DNA of 64,000 nucleotides from assembly GCF_001421515.1 (NCBI RefSeq), contig NZ_LMKM01000034.1:124001-188000 (forward strand), in the 5' to 3' direction. The stretch comes from Pedobacter sp. Leaf216 (GTDB taxonomy: Bacteria; Bacteroidota; Bacteroidia; Sphingobacteriales; Sphingobacteriaceae). The notes beneath the pieces are model-generated. The model saw only the letters and a list, made by a program, of their open reading frames with translations, was not told the origin of the DNA and ran no database searches. Each line of letters starts with the position of its first letter. Position 1 is the first letter of the stretch. The translations under genes and the position numbers were made by a program. Shown here piece by piece: positions 1 through 9,064 of the stretch.

Positions 1-276
1 AACTGTTTTTTCAACAGTAACAAAACCGACTATCCTGGCCACTAAAACTGCCTTGTCGCTTTGTACAGCTAAGCTAAACTTTCCATCAGCATTGGTTGAA
101 GTACCGTTTTTTGTCCCTTTTTCCAAGATCGTTACACCCGGGATAGGTTTATTATTTTGATCTAAAACAGTTCCTTTTATTGTTTTCTGTGCAAAAGCGA
201 GCCAGGGAATTAATAAATAAAAAAATGTGGCCGCTAAAAATTTCACATAGGGGTGTCTTGTAGAATTTTTTTCCAT
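1..276 (-). CDS. SusC/RagA-like or CarboxypepD_reg outer-membrane protein, N-terminal fragment
   Basis: The gene starts at 276 and runs off the left edge, leaving 92 residues. They comprise a basic N-terminus, a hydrophobic signal segment ending in AFAQ, and the start of a CarboxypepD_reg-like beta-sandwich (GTVLDQNNKPIPGVTI, then NADGKFSL). This is the usual N-terminal domain of SusC/RagA-type TonB-dependent transporters, in which GVTV..KGT.NGT motifs precede the plug. The plug and barrel lie outside the window, so another CarboxypepD_reg protein cannot be excluded. It is divergent from the siderophore receptor gene across a 554-bp gap, so the two are separately transcribed. Confidence 0.75.
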   Translation of the reverse strand, partial: MEKNSTRHPYVKFLAATFFYLLIPWLAFAQKTIKGTVLDQNNKPIPGVTILEKGTKNGTSTNADGKFSLAVQSDKAVLVARIVGFVTVEKTV

Positions 277-830
277 TGATGATTAGTTAGTTACGTTTGA
301 TTACAAAGTAAAAGTATCAGTAATTTTACTTAGCCCTTACCTCTTTTTTAACTAACAGATACCATATTTTAACCTAATAAAATTGCGCAGCACAATATTT
401 AATTTCATAAAAAATGACATTTACAATCTATAATGCGCCATAACTCCATTTAAACGCTATTTTTCTTCCAAAATCCATCATATTTTATTAACGAAAAAAC
501 TAGTTAAAATCAGCTAAAACTTATCAATTGAGCAAAAGCAGAAAATAGTTGAAATCACGCTACTAAAACGTTAAAGTGATCACCCGATCAGAAAATACCC
601 TCTTTGTCATTTAAGCGCAAATCCCATTCAAATCCTGTTATTTAGAATAAATCAAAATAATTTGGATAATACGATTTTCTACCGTTATTTTGCAGCTGTT
701 TAGAATTAATCCAAATAAATACGGGCATGTTTAAAATCGCATTAGCTGTTCCACAGTGAATCTTAGGTTAAGAACCTTCACTGGTAGTGTTACTTACAAA
801 TTTTAGTTAAAACCAACAATACAATCAAAA
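277..830. promoter_or_regulatory. Divergent intergenic region with a repeated 20-bp motif
   Basis: This 554-bp gap separates two outward-facing outer-membrane genes. Seen directly: a 20-bp motif at 641-660 (TTTAGAATAAATCAAAATAA) recurs at 699-718 with 18 of 20 identical bases, 58 bp apart, on the side of the siderophore receptor. The arrangement suggests a pair of operator sites. Because the downstream genes look iron-related, a Fur-type iron regulator is a reasonable guess, but it is inference only. No perfect TAnnTTTG promoter was found; near matches with one base less in the spacer occur around 685-692 (TATTTTG) and on the minus strand near 308-325. No coding sequence was recognised in the gap. 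Confidence 0.4.
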
Positions 831-3248
831 ATGAATAAAATTAAACCCATTAGCTTAACGTTCTTACTCACTCTTTTTAGTCTATTTTCATTTGCCCAGC
901 AATCCGGAACAATTAAGGGTAAGGTTAGCACCTCTAATGGAAAACCTGCTGCATTTATCTCCATCGGGTTAAAAAGCAAAGGTTTAGGCACAACATCTGA
1001 TGAAAGCGGCAACTATACCATAAACCGAATAAAGCCAGGCACTTACACCATCAAAGCTACTGCAGTTGGCATTGATGCATCTGAAAAAAGCATTACAATC
1101 GTTGCTGGCGAAACTAAAACGGTTGACTTTATACTCAAAGAAAACGATCAGGTTTTGGAAGAGGTTACCGTTGCCGGAATAAACAAAAAGTATAAAGTAA
1201 GCTTACCATCTGCTACGCTTAGGTTAAACGAACCGCTATTGGAAGCTCCACAAAACATTCAGATTGTAAGTAACCAGATCATTAAAGATCAACAGATTAT
1301 TAGCATGAGCGATGGTTTGATCAGAAATGTAAGTGGTGCAGTGCGCCTTGAACACTGGGGAGATTTATACACAAATGTTTTAATGCGTGGATCGCAAATT
1401 CAGGCCATGCGCAATGGATTTAATGTTGTTTCTTCTTACTGGGGGCCGCTTACTGAAGACATGAGCTTTGTTGATCATATTGAATTTGTAAAAGGACCAG
1501 CGGGCTTTATGTTGGGCAATGGCGATCCGAGCGGAATGTATAATGTGGTTACCAAAAAACCTACAGGTTTAAACCAGGGTGAAGTTTCTTTTACAGCTGG
1601 TAGCTTCGACCTTTACCGCACAGCAATTGATTTTGACCATAAGCTAACAGCAGATGGTAAATTTTTATTCAGGTTAAACGCCGCAGCACAAAATAAGGGA
1701 TCATTCAGACCGTTCGAAAAAAACGACCGTTACAGTTTTGCTCCCGTATTAAGCTATCAAATTACACCGAGCACCAAATTAACAGCAGAATATACTTTGC
1801 AGAATGCAAAAATGACCGAAGTTGGTTCTTATTATATTTTTAACGCGGCTGGTTATGCAAGTTTACCACGAGATTTTACTTTAACTCAACCTGGTGTACA
1901 ACCAACAAGGATTAATGACCATAGTGTTACGTTAAACTTGACACAACAGCTGGGCCAAAACTGGAAACTTACTGCGCAGGCCGCTTACTACAAATATTTA
2001 CAAAACGGATCAAGCTCATGGCCATCAGTGGTTAATGCAAATGGAACACTGATCCGAAACGTTGGAATTTGGGATGCCGAAAGTACAATGAAATTGGCCC
2101 AGTTATTTGTTAACGGAACTGTTAAAACCGGTGGCATTGTGCACCGTATTTTAGCCGGATTTGATGGTGGCAAGAAAAGTTACCTTGCAGATTGGGGTCA
2201 ATCACATGATTTAGACCTTGCCAGTGCTCCATTTGATGTTTATAACCCTAATTATGGCTTTCCTTCAAACGGTTATCCAAACTTTAACCGCAGCACACCT
2301 TTATTACAAAGGGCAATTGCGGCAGGAGGCCTGATGGATCAAAAATACCTGAGTGGTTATGTGCAGGATGAACTGGGATTTTTTAATAATATCGTCCGCT
2401 TAACCCTGGCCGGCCGTTATACTTACGTTAACCAATCGGCATATGGAAGCCCGGCAGATAAAGCCAAGCATGTAACCCCAAGGGTTGGCCTAAGTGTATC
2501 TGTAGATAAAAACACCTCGGTTTATGCAGTTTATGATGAAGCTTTCACACCTCAAACCGGCTTTTTCCGCGATGGCTCTACCGCAAAACCAATTACCGGA
2601 AACAACAAAGAATTTGGAATAAAGAAAGATTGGTTTGATGGCCGCTGGAACACCACCTTATCTGTATACCGAATTACAAAACAGAACGAAATTACGGGAG
2701 ATCCGCTAAATAAAGCAGGAGAAACCTTTAGCATCGTTATCGGCGAAAAAAGAGCCCAGGGGGTAGAGTTTGATTTGCGTGGAGAATTAGCCAAAGGCTT
2801 AAACCTGATTGCAAATTACGCTTACACAGATGGTAAAGTAACCAAAGTTGCAGATGGGGTATCAGGTGTTTTTGTAGGCCAGGTTGTACCGGGTTTCTCC
2901 AAACATACCACCAATGCATGGTTAACCTATTCATTGCAAAACGGCCTGCTTAAAGGTGCGGGTATTTCTGGAGGATTTACCTACCTGGCAGGCAGAGCGG
3001 TTGGCACATATAGCGGAGAAAACGCCAATGAAAATCTGCCTGACTACTTTAAGTTAGACGGTGGTTTATTTTGGGCCAACAAAAAAATAAAGGTAACTGC
3101 TAATGTATTTAACATTTTAGATAAGTATTTATATAGCGGTGCTTATTATACCAATTATTGGAACGCCCCCAACTACGATCAGGCAGTTTATTCATGGCAA
3201 GCTGAAGCACCAAGAAATTACAGAGTAAGTATAGCCTACAAATTTTAA
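831..3248 (+). CDS. TonB-dependent siderophore receptor with CarboxypepD_reg domain
   Basis: Outer-membrane receptor predicted to import a ferric siderophore using TonB energy. The 805-residue protein has a signal peptide (about 1-23, ending FAQQ), a CarboxypepD_reg domain (about 25-112), a plug domain (about 125-240, with APQNIQIVSNQIIKDQQ and MRGSQIQAMRNGF) and a 22-strand-type barrel ending in a terminal aromatic residue (YRVSIAYKF). The plug wording and length match the FhuE/FpvA-like siderophore receptor family rather than SusC. A conventional signalling extension is absent. It is the first gene of a same-strand set with DUF4198, PepSY and DUF6607 genes. The substrate cannot be read from sequence. 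Confidence 0.88.
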   Translation: MNKIKPISLTFLLTLFSLFSFAQQSGTIKGKVSTSNGKPAAFISIGLKSKGLGTTSDESGNYTINRIKPGTYTIKATAVGIDASEKSITIVAGETKTVDFILKENDQVLEEVTVAGINKKYKVSLPSATLRLNEPLLEAPQNIQIVSNQIIKDQQIISMSDGLIRNVSGAVRLEHWGDLYTNVLMRGSQIQAMRNGFNVVSSYWGPLTEDMSFVDHIEFVKGPAGFMLGNGDPSGMYNVVTKKPTGLNQGEVSFTAGSFDLYRTAIDFDHKLTADGKFLFRLNAAAQNKGSFRPFEKNDRYSFAPVLSYQITPSTKLTAEYTLQNAKMTEVGSYYIFNAAGYASLPRDFTLTQPGVQPTRINDHSVTLNLTQQLGQNWKLTAQAAYYKYLQNGSSSWPSVVNANGTLIRNVGIWDAESTMKLAQLFVNGTVKTGGIVHRILAGFDGGKKSYLADWGQSHDLDLASAPFDVYNPNYGFPSNGYPNFNRSTPLLQRAIAAGGLMDQKYLSGYVQDELGFFNNIVRLTLAGRYTYVNQSAYGSPADKAKHVTPRVGLSVSVDKNTSVYAVYDEAFTPQTGFFRDGSTAKPITGNNKEFGIKKDWFDGRWNTTLSVYRITKQNEITGDPLNKAGETFSIVIGEKRAQGVEFDLRGELAKGLNLIANYAYTDGKVTKVADGVSGVFVGQVVPGFSKHTTNAWLTYSLQNGLLKGAGISGGFTYLAGRAVGTYSGENANENLPDYFKLDGGLFWANKKIKVTANVFNILDKYLYSGAYYTNYWNAPNYDQAVYSWQAEAPRNYRVSIAYKF

Positions 3249-3256
3249 TTAAATCC

Positions 3257-3292
3257 ATCATGGGAAACTGGATCAGATCAGTTTCCCATGAT
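3257..3292 (+). terminator. Perfect 14-bp hairpin after the receptor gene
   Basis: The arms 3257-3270 (ATCATGGGAAACTG) and 3279-3292 are exact reverse complements around an 8-base loop. It begins 9 bases after the receptor stop codon and only 22 bases before the next start. The trailing T-run is short (ATTTAA), so it may be a partial terminator or an mRNA 3'-end stabiliser that lowers expression of the downstream genes relative to the receptor. Confidence 0.6.
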
Positions 3293-3313
3293 TTAACCCC
3301 TAAAACGGAAAAC

Positions 3314-4024
3314 ATGAAAACGAAAATCTCATTATTATTCTTCTTTTTAGCGTTTGGCATCTCCAACGCATTTGCACATGCTTTATGGATAGAAACCGCA
3401 TCAACTGGTAAAAAAGGACAAGCACAGGAAGTAAAAGTTTTTTTTGGCGAATACGAAAGCAACGAACCCGATTCTGCAGCCAAATGGTTCAGTAACCTAA
3501 AAGCATTCAGCTTGGTTTTAACAGCTCCAAATGGAACCACTACAGTATTAACAAGCACACCTGATGTTCGTTTTTTTAAAGCTAGTTTTACTCCTGATCA
3601 GGATGGTTCTTATAAACTGTCTGTTGTACATGAGGTAGCTGATATTTATGAAAAAGCCAAAATAGAATATTATGCATTTGCCGATGTAGCAGTAGGAAAT
3701 GCAAAAATAAACACGGTTTATCCCTCAACAGCGGCGTTAACCATACGGCCAGATAAACATACTTTAAAAGTAGGTGAAACATCAGTACATCAGGTTATTT
3801 ATAACAAAACTCCTTTTGCAAAACAAAAATTGACTGTTGTTAACACTGACCGTAAAGCACAACCTACCGAAACAGATGCTGATGGAAAGTTTACTTTTAA
3901 ACCCGAGCAAAAAGGAAATTACTTCTTTGAGGCATTTACTGAAGAGAAAAACCCAGGAAAATTAAATGGGAAAGACTATGATAAAGTTTGGCATTTAGTA
4001 ACCTATACTACTGAAGTTAAGTAG
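3314..4024 (+). CDS. DUF4198 domain exported protein
   Basis: The 236-residue protein has an N-terminal signal peptide (MKTKISLLFFFLAFGIS...FAHA) immediately followed by HALWIE, the usual mature start of DUF4198 proteins. These are beta-sandwich periplasmic or surface proteins often found with metal transporters; their function is not established. A second Ig/CarboxypepD_reg-like section is visible near the C-terminus (TETDADGKFTFKPEQKGNYFF). I chose the ATG at 3314 because it starts the signal peptide; the reading frame is open upstream to 3260, but that extension overlaps the hairpin and lacks a signal sequence. The position between a siderophore receptor and a PepSY protein suggests a role in iron acquisition. 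Confidence 0.8.
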   Translation: MKTKISLLFFFLAFGISNAFAHALWIETASTGKKGQAQEVKVFFGEYESNEPDSAAKWFSNLKAFSLVLTAPNGTTTVLTSTPDVRFFKASFTPDQDGSYKLSVVHEVADIYEKAKIEYYAFADVAVGNAKINTVYPSTAALTIRPDKHTLKVGETSVHQVIYNKTPFAKQKLTVVNTDRKAQPTETDADGKFTFKPEQKGNYFFEAFTEEKNPGKLNGKDYDKVWHLVTYTTEVK

Positions 4025-4044
4025 TTATAATTTTTACAATAGGC

Positions 4045-4077
4045 AAAACCAACTGATCATAAAATTCAGTTGGTTTT
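4045..4077 (+). terminator. Perfect 12-bp hairpin between DUF4198 and PepSY genes
   Basis: The arms AAAACCAACTGA (4045-4056) and its exact complement (4066-4077) enclose a 9-base loop and end in TTTT, 18 bases before the next start codon. It resembles an intrinsic terminator with a short U-tract. As the downstream genes seem to belong to the same cluster, it may be leaky or may mark the 3' end of a processed transcript. Confidence 0.6.
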
Positions 4078-4095
4078 ACATTCCACAGCTTGCTA

Positions 4096-5295
4096 ATGGC
4101 AATAACAAAAACTCCAAATCAATCTAAAAACAAGAAATCGCGTTTAAGGCGGATAAGCGACTGGCTGCACCTGTGGCTGGGTATTGCATCTGGTTTAATT
4201 GTGTTGATGTTGGGTATTACCGGATGCATTTATGTTTTTCAGAAAGAAATTACAGAGCTGATTCATCGCAAAGCATATTTTGTTGAGGTACCTGCCGATG
4301 CGAAAACCTTACCCTTAAGTTTACTACAGGCAAATGCCGAAAAAGCTTTGGGAAACAATAAGAAAATCAGTTTTATTTCTGCCTATAAATCGCAAGAAAG
4401 GGCTTGGGAATTCGGCACCTACAAAGCGGGCGATCCTAAAGCTTTCTGGTATTTCGATTCTATTGATTATTATGATCTGGTATTGGTAAATCCGTACACA
4501 GGTAAAGTAACCCTTGTTGCCGACCATAAATATGAGTTTTTTGCCGTAGTAAAAATGATCCATTGGAGTTTGCTGATCAATCATCCCATTGGCCAGCAGG
4601 TAATTGGATGGTCTACCTTCATATTTGTATTCCTACTTATTTCAGGTATGGTAATGTGGTGGCCTAAAAACCTTAAAAAATCAAATTTCGATAAAAGTTT
4701 TAAGGTAAAATGGAAAGCAAAATTTAAACGCATTAATTACGACATGCATAATGTACTAGGCTTTTATGTAATGCTAATCTGCCTTATGCTGGCCTTAACA
4801 GGCATGGTATGGTCATTTCAATGGTTCCAGAATACTGTTTATGTAGTGGCTTCAGGGAGCATTACACCGCCAAAATTGGTAGAGGTTAAATCCGACTCCA
4901 CAAAAAGTATCAAAGCGATTCCCTTTGATGTTGCTTTCGATAAGGCAAAAGAAATTTTTAAAAATGAAGACCGTATTGGCATGTCGCCTGCTAGCGGAGG
5001 CACCGCAACCATTTATGCTTCAGGTTACCGTGGAGAAGAAACCTATTGGAATTATGACGTGCTTCAGTTTGATCAGTATTCTGGTAAATTATTGCATAGA
5101 ACCAATCAATCTGAAAAAAATGGAGGTGAAACAGTAATTGGAATGAATTACGACATCCATGTGGGGGCCATTTTGGGCTTACCAGGAAAAATAATGGCAT
5201 TTTTTGCCAGTTTAATTGCAGCAAGTTTGCCGGTTACCGGGTTTATCATCTGGTGGGGCAAAGGAAAAAAGAAAAAAAAATCAGCAACAGCGTAA
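4096..5295 (+). CDS. PepSY-associated transmembrane protein (PiuB/ferric reductase-like)
   Basis: Inner-membrane protein of 399 residues in the PepSY_TM family. Visible membrane segments: about 30-55 (after RRISDWLHLWLGIASG), about 150-185, about 220-245 and about 365-390. Histidines sit at helix boundaries (WLHLWLG, MIHWSLLINHP, YDMHNVLGFY, YDIHVGAILG), as expected for proteins proposed to carry haem and reduce siderophore-bound iron in or near the periplasm. That function is known only for some relatives. The start is the ATG at 4096; two codons upstream is an in-frame TTG, which is less likely. The gene lies downstream of the siderophore receptor and DUF4198 genes, supporting an iron-uptake role. 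Confidence 0.82.
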   Translation: MAITKTPNQSKNKKSRLRRISDWLHLWLGIASGLIVLMLGITGCIYVFQKEITELIHRKAYFVEVPADAKTLPLSLLQANAEKALGNNKKISFISAYKSQERAWEFGTYKAGDPKAFWYFDSIDYYDLVLVNPYTGKVTLVADHKYEFFAVVKMIHWSLLINHPIGQQVIGWSTFIFVFLLISGMVMWWPKNLKKSNFDKSFKVKWKAKFKRINYDMHNVLGFYVMLICLMLALTGMVWSFQWFQNTVYVVASGSITPPKLVEVKSDSTKSIKAIPFDVAFDKAKEIFKNEDRIGMSPASGGTATIYASGYRGEETYWNYDVLQFDQYSGKLLHRTNQSEKNGGETVIGMNYDIHVGAILGLPGKIMAFFASLIAASLPVTGFIIWWGKGKKKKKSATA

Positions 5296-5318
5296 TACTT
5301 AAAAACCAACTGAATAAT

Positions 5319-6257
5319 ATGAAAATTGTAAATTTCATTGTTGTATTAACAGGTTTATTCACCTTTAATGCAACCGCTCAAACCAAAGTAGAAAGCCCGG
5401 AAGAAAAATTTGAAAAAGATAGAAAAGCAATAAAATCTTTAGCTGGTTTTTATGAAGTAAACTTTAATTATGGAGAAGTTACCTCTCCTGATCCAAATTA
5501 CAAATTCAGCAAACCTTATGAAAGTCATGGCAACGAATGGGCAGAAATTATTGTAGACGAACCTAAACGCATTGTTATCCAGCACATGCTGGCCATTAAT
5601 GATACGACAGTAATTAAGCACTGGCGCCAGGATTGGACCTATGAGGATACCGATATTATGCTTTATACCGAGGGCAATGCCTGGAAAAAAGGGAACTTAA
5701 CCCCGGCTGATGTAAAAGGCAAATGGACGCAAAAAGTTTACCAGGTAGATGATAGTCCACGCTACCAGGGTTATGGAACCTGGAGCCATGTTGGCGGACA
5801 TGATTCATGGTCGAGCGAAACAGATTCGCCCCTGCCAAGAAGAGAATCTACAGTACGTAAAGATTACAACGTACTCAACAGGGGCAGCCGGATTACCATT
5901 ACCAAAAACGGATGGATGTTTGAGCAAGACAATAAAAAAATTATACGTGCTGCCAATGGAGATAAATTATTGGCAGTTGAAAAAGGATATGAAGAATTTA
6001 CAAAAATAGACCCTAAAACTTTCGCCTATGCGCAAAAATGGTGGGCTAACCAGCATGCATATTGGGCTGATGTTCGTGGGGTGTGGGCTGATATTATCGG
6101 TTCGAAAAATACATTTAAAGTTCAAACAATGGCTAATGGCAAATTACTTTACGAAACACTTTTTAGTTTGGGAGATCAATCTATTAAAGAAAAATGGACG
6201 GTAAGCCAAAACAAAGAGAAAATTAAAACTGCTTTACAGCCATACCTGGTAAAGTAA
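5319..6257 (+). CDS. DUF6607 family exported protein
   Basis: The 312-residue protein has a signal peptide (MKIVNFIVVLTGLFTFNATAQ) and then conserved aromatic- and charge-rich blocks, among them IKHWRQDWTYEDTDIMLY, WTQKVYQVDDSPRYQGY and PLPRRESTVRKDYNV, that I recognise as the DUF6607 family of Bacteroidetes. The family has no known biochemical role, but it commonly sits next to TonB receptors and PepSY proteins, as here. The ATG at 5319 is preferred because it begins the signal peptide; the open frame extends back to 5253 inside the PepSY gene. The gap to the PepSY stop is 23 bases, so the two are probably cotranscribed. Confidence 0.78.
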   Translation: MKIVNFIVVLTGLFTFNATAQTKVESPEEKFEKDRKAIKSLAGFYEVNFNYGEVTSPDPNYKFSKPYESHGNEWAEIIVDEPKRIVIQHMLAINDTTVIKHWRQDWTYEDTDIMLYTEGNAWKKGNLTPADVKGKWTQKVYQVDDSPRYQGYGTWSHVGGHDSWSSETDSPLPRRESTVRKDYNVLNRGSRITITKNGWMFEQDNKKIIRAANGDKLLAVEKGYEEFTKIDPKTFAYAQKWWANQHAYWADVRGVWADIIGSKNTFKVQTMANGKLLYETLFSLGDQSIKEKWTVSQNKEKIKTALQPYLVK

Positions 6258-6275
6258 AATCAATTCATTATATTG

Positions 6276-6321
6276 ATGGTTGATGATTAACGGTTAAGGC
6301 TGTTAGCATCAACCATTTTTT
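6276..6321 (+). terminator. Intrinsic terminator of the iron-uptake cluster
   Basis: The arms ATGGTTGATG (6276-6285) and CATCAACCAT (6307-6316) are perfectly complementary, separated by 21 bases, and followed by a T-run at 6316-6321. It lies 18 bases after the DUF6607 stop codon. A second hairpin, AAACCTCG (6327-6334) with CGAGGTTT (6352-6359), follows directly and may back it up. Confidence 0.7.
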
Positions 6322-6389
6322 ATGCAAAACCTCGTAGCTTTCAAAAACCTGCGAGGTTTGACAACTAATTTATTTTATTAAATTTCGGA

Positions 6390-7529
6390 ATGAAAAAATG
6401 CGGCTTCATCTTCTTTTTATTTCTGACAATTAACTGTTCTGCACAAGATTCTACCTACACCAGAAATGTAATTAACACACTCACTTCAAAACAATTTTGG
6501 GGCAGAGGTTACACTAAAGAAGGAATGAAAAAAGCCGCAGATTACCTTACCGCAGCATACAGTAAGATTGGCTTATTGCCAATGGGAACTACATATAACC
6601 AACATTTTAATTTCCCGGTTAATACCTTTCCAGCAAAAATGAGCTTAGCCATTAACGGCCAAAAACTTATTCCTGGTAAAGATTTTATTGTAAACAATGA
6701 AAGTCCGGGCATTAAGCAAACCGCAAACTTAACTCAAATCGATAGCTTTAATTATCAAGCATCACCGCATTTACAAGTTGTATTAAAAGATAAACTCACC
6801 TGGTCTGTAGCTACAGAATTAGGAACTTCGACAATTATTCAAGTCAACAAAAAACATTTTACAACCCTGCCAAAAAAAATCAGTGTCGAAATCGAAAATA
6901 AATTTCTTCCCAAATTTGATGCAGCTAATGTTTGTGGTTTTGTTAAAGGAACTAAATTTCCCGATTCTTTACTAATTATTACGGCCCATTACGACCATTT
7001 AGGTGGATTGGGTGCCAATACTTATTTCCCTGGTGCCAATGATAATGCTGCTGGTGTGGCAACTTTATTAAGCCTTGCCAAATATTACGCGGTGCATCCG
7101 CAACCCTATTCTATTGGTTTTATTTGTTTTGCTGCCGAAGAAGCAGGTTTATTGGGATCAAGGTATTTTGTCGAAAATCCATTAGTCCCATTAAGCAAAA
7201 TTAAATTTCTCATTAATTTAGATTTAGTGGGCACCGGCGATGCGGGCATGACAGTTGTTAATGCATCGGTTTATCCAAAAGCGTTTAGCCAACTCAATGC
7301 TATAAATAATCAAAACCATTATATTTCTAAAATAAATTCAAGAGGTAAGGCAGCTAACAGCGATCATTATTTCTTCACCGAAAAAGGTGTTCCGGCATTC
7401 TTCATTTACACACAGGGCGGTCCGCCGGCCTACCACGATGTATTCGATAAACCAGAAACTTTGCCGCTTACAGCTTATAAAAATCTTTTTAAATTAATCG
7501 TTGGTTTTAACCAAAAACTAATGGAATAG
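6390..7529 (+). CDS. M28 family exported metallo-aminopeptidase
   Basis: Predicted secreted or periplasmic zinc aminopeptidase of 379 residues. It has a signal peptide (MKKCGFIFFLFLTINCSAQ) whose cysteine could also make it a lipoprotein. The M28 metal and catalytic motifs are in order: HYDHLGG (about 204-210), PGANDNAAGVA (about 216-226), AAEEAGLLGSRYF (about 252-264, catalytic and metal Glu), NLDLVG (about 281-286) and YHDVFDKPET near the C-terminus (final metal His). All expected residues seem present. The upstream half is the family's variable PA-like or spacer region. It is flanked by terminators, so it is probably monocistronic. The substrate is unknown. Confidence 0.88.
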   Translation: MKKCGFIFFLFLTINCSAQDSTYTRNVINTLTSKQFWGRGYTKEGMKKAADYLTAAYSKIGLLPMGTTYNQHFNFPVNTFPAKMSLAINGQKLIPGKDFIVNNESPGIKQTANLTQIDSFNYQASPHLQVVLKDKLTWSVATELGTSTIIQVNKKHFTTLPKKISVEIENKFLPKFDAANVCGFVKGTKFPDSLLIITAHYDHLGGLGANTYFPGANDNAAGVATLLSLAKYYAVHPQPYSIGFICFAAEEAGLLGSRYFVENPLVPLSKIKFLINLDLVGTGDAGMTVVNASVYPKAFSQLNAINNQNHYISKINSRGKAANSDHYFFTEKGVPAFFIYTQGGPPAYHDVFDKPETLPLTAYKNLFKLIVGFNQKLME

Positions 7530-7613
7530 CTTCTTTTGCAGGACGAAAGCTTGAAACCGTTATGCAAACCCATAATTTCGAATACCCAACCATTGAAATC
7601 GATTTTTTTCTGA

Positions 7614-7643
7614 TTGGGATAATATTTTAAACCGTTGGGATAA
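7614..7643 (+). promoter_or_regulatory. Direct repeat TTGGGATAA x2, 21-bp spacing
   Basis: The nonamer TTGGGATAA occurs at 7614-7622 and exactly again at 7635-7643, 21 bp start to start (two helical turns), 58 bp before the start of the TraB/DUF5694-like gene. Such spacing is typical of a regulator dimer binding one face of the DNA. The regulator is not identified. Confidence 0.4.
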
Positions 7644-7701
7644 ATAAATTTAGCAGCAAAGCGCGTATGCTCATCTTTGAATCAACAAAAACGAAACAAC
7701 C

Positions 7702-8778
7702 ATGAGAACTATACAAAAACTTAGCCTTGCATTTTTATTGTTAATTGCTGTTGCAGTTAAATCCAATGCTCAAAACCAGATCGAAATTGTAATTGTTGGC
7801 TCTTCCCACGACAATTCTAAATCAACACAAAATTTTCAGGCCATAATTGATAAACTTAAAAATTTTAAACCGGATATGGTTTTTGGCGAATACCTGCCAA
7901 GTGGCGATTACGCTAAATTGGAAGAAAGCCATTGGGCAAAGAAATCATTTAGAAAAGGACATGATTATTTAGAAAAATTAAATCCCGAATCTCCAAAAAA
8001 TCTTGATGCACAGATTAAAAAAGGTCAAAAAGCCCTCTCCTCATTCGCCTACTACCATAAAACCAGGATGAACTTAGCGGTTAATTATACCAAAAACTGG
8101 GACAGAGGAAATGCTGATTACCAAATTTTTGTACTCGAAAATTACATGAAACCTAGTTTCGGCAAAGAAGAGCAGGCAGAATACGCAAAGATGTTCGGCA
8201 ATACCGATTCATTAAAGAAAAAAGGATTTTACAGAGCAGGAAGTGAATACAGTAAAATCTACTTTCCACTTATTTACCAGCTAAAACAAGATCGGATTTA
8301 CAATATGGATTGCCAGACGTATGATAAACCATGGAATGAGGCCTGGGGCAAAACAGATTCGTTATACAAAATTTTAATTGGCAAAGCGAAAGCCGACACT
8401 ACATCGCCAGAAGCAGCTACAGTTAAAGCCATAGAAAAATATTGGGCTTACAGTGATGATGAATCAAAGGTTTTCAATGCCGATCCCTATGCTGGCATGA
8501 ACTCCGTAAAATATGGTGCTTTAGATGAAGCATGGAATTTTTATGGAGGCCGTAACTTTTATGGTTATGCGGGTTTCCCTACTGAAGAAGTAAAAGACAT
8601 GATAGCACAATGGACGTTAAGAAATGAAGGCATGTGCAAAAACATCATCGAACAGGCCAAAGCCAAAAATGCAAAAAGGGTAGTTGTTGGAGTGGGCGCA
8701 TCGCACCGAAAATGGATGGAAGAAATTTTAGCAAAAAACCCTGAAGTTAAAATTGTGAATTATAACGATCTCCACTAA
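7702..8778 (+). CDS. TraB/DUF5694-like exported protein
   Basis: The 358-residue protein has a signal peptide (MRTIQKLSLAFLLLIAVAVKSNAQ). The mature start, IEIVIVGSSHDNSKS followed by FKPDMVFGEYLPSGDY, and the end, RVVVGVGASHRKWMEEIL, match the two ends of TraB/GumN-type and DUF5694 proteins: a G..H motif on the first strand, an E after the second, and a GxxH near the C-terminus. These residues resemble a metal-dependent hydrolase site, but activity is not established for this subfamily. DUF5694 is the best label I can give; assignment rests on recognised motifs, not a search. It is monogenic, with possible operator repeats upstream at 7614-7643. Confidence 0.6.
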   Translation: MRTIQKLSLAFLLLIAVAVKSNAQNQIEIVIVGSSHDNSKSTQNFQAIIDKLKNFKPDMVFGEYLPSGDYAKLEESHWAKKSFRKGHDYLEKLNPESPKNLDAQIKKGQKALSSFAYYHKTRMNLAVNYTKNWDRGNADYQIFVLENYMKPSFGKEEQAEYAKMFGNTDSLKKKGFYRAGSEYSKIYFPLIYQLKQDRIYNMDCQTYDKPWNEAWGKTDSLYKILIGKAKADTTSPEAATVKAIEKYWAYSDDESKVFNADPYAGMNSVKYGALDEAWNFYGGRNFYGYAGFPTEEVKDMIAQWTLRNEGMCKNIIEQAKAKNAKRVVVGVGASHRKWMEEILAKNPEVKIVNYNDLH

Positions 8779-8795
8779 ACTTACTAAATCGTATT

Positions 8796-8929
8796 AAGAG
8801 ACGCTATCATAAAAGGATTTTCTCCAGAGGTCATATCAAGTTGTGCTGCCGAAACACCGTAACAGGTACTTCAGCCCATCATAAAACCCAGGGACGACAA
8901 ATCTATAATTATGATAGCGTCTCTTTTTT
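8796..8929. ncRNA. Long-stem structured element (ncRNA or MITE candidate)
   Basis: The arms 8796-8812 and 8909-8925 form a perfect 17-bp stem (AAGAGACGCTATCATAA with its exact complement) around 96 bases, followed by a T-run at 8924-8929 as in an intrinsic terminator. The enclosed stretch has small complementary segments and repeats ATCATAA at 8878-8884, which could pair with the right arm in place of the left arm. It has no significant open reading frame. It lies 18 bases after the TraB-like gene. It may be that gene's unusually long terminator, a small RNA, or a short mobile element with terminal inverted repeats; the sequence alone does not decide. Confidence 0.45.
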
Positions 8930-9064
8930 ATTGTAATTTTTTTGTGCGTATTTGCAAAAAGCATTCAACTGTATTACTTTTACCTAAAGATTTAGTTATC
9001 ATTTCAGTTGATGCAACATTTAATTCCTTTATGCGTCTACTGATAAATTGCTTTATTCATCATC

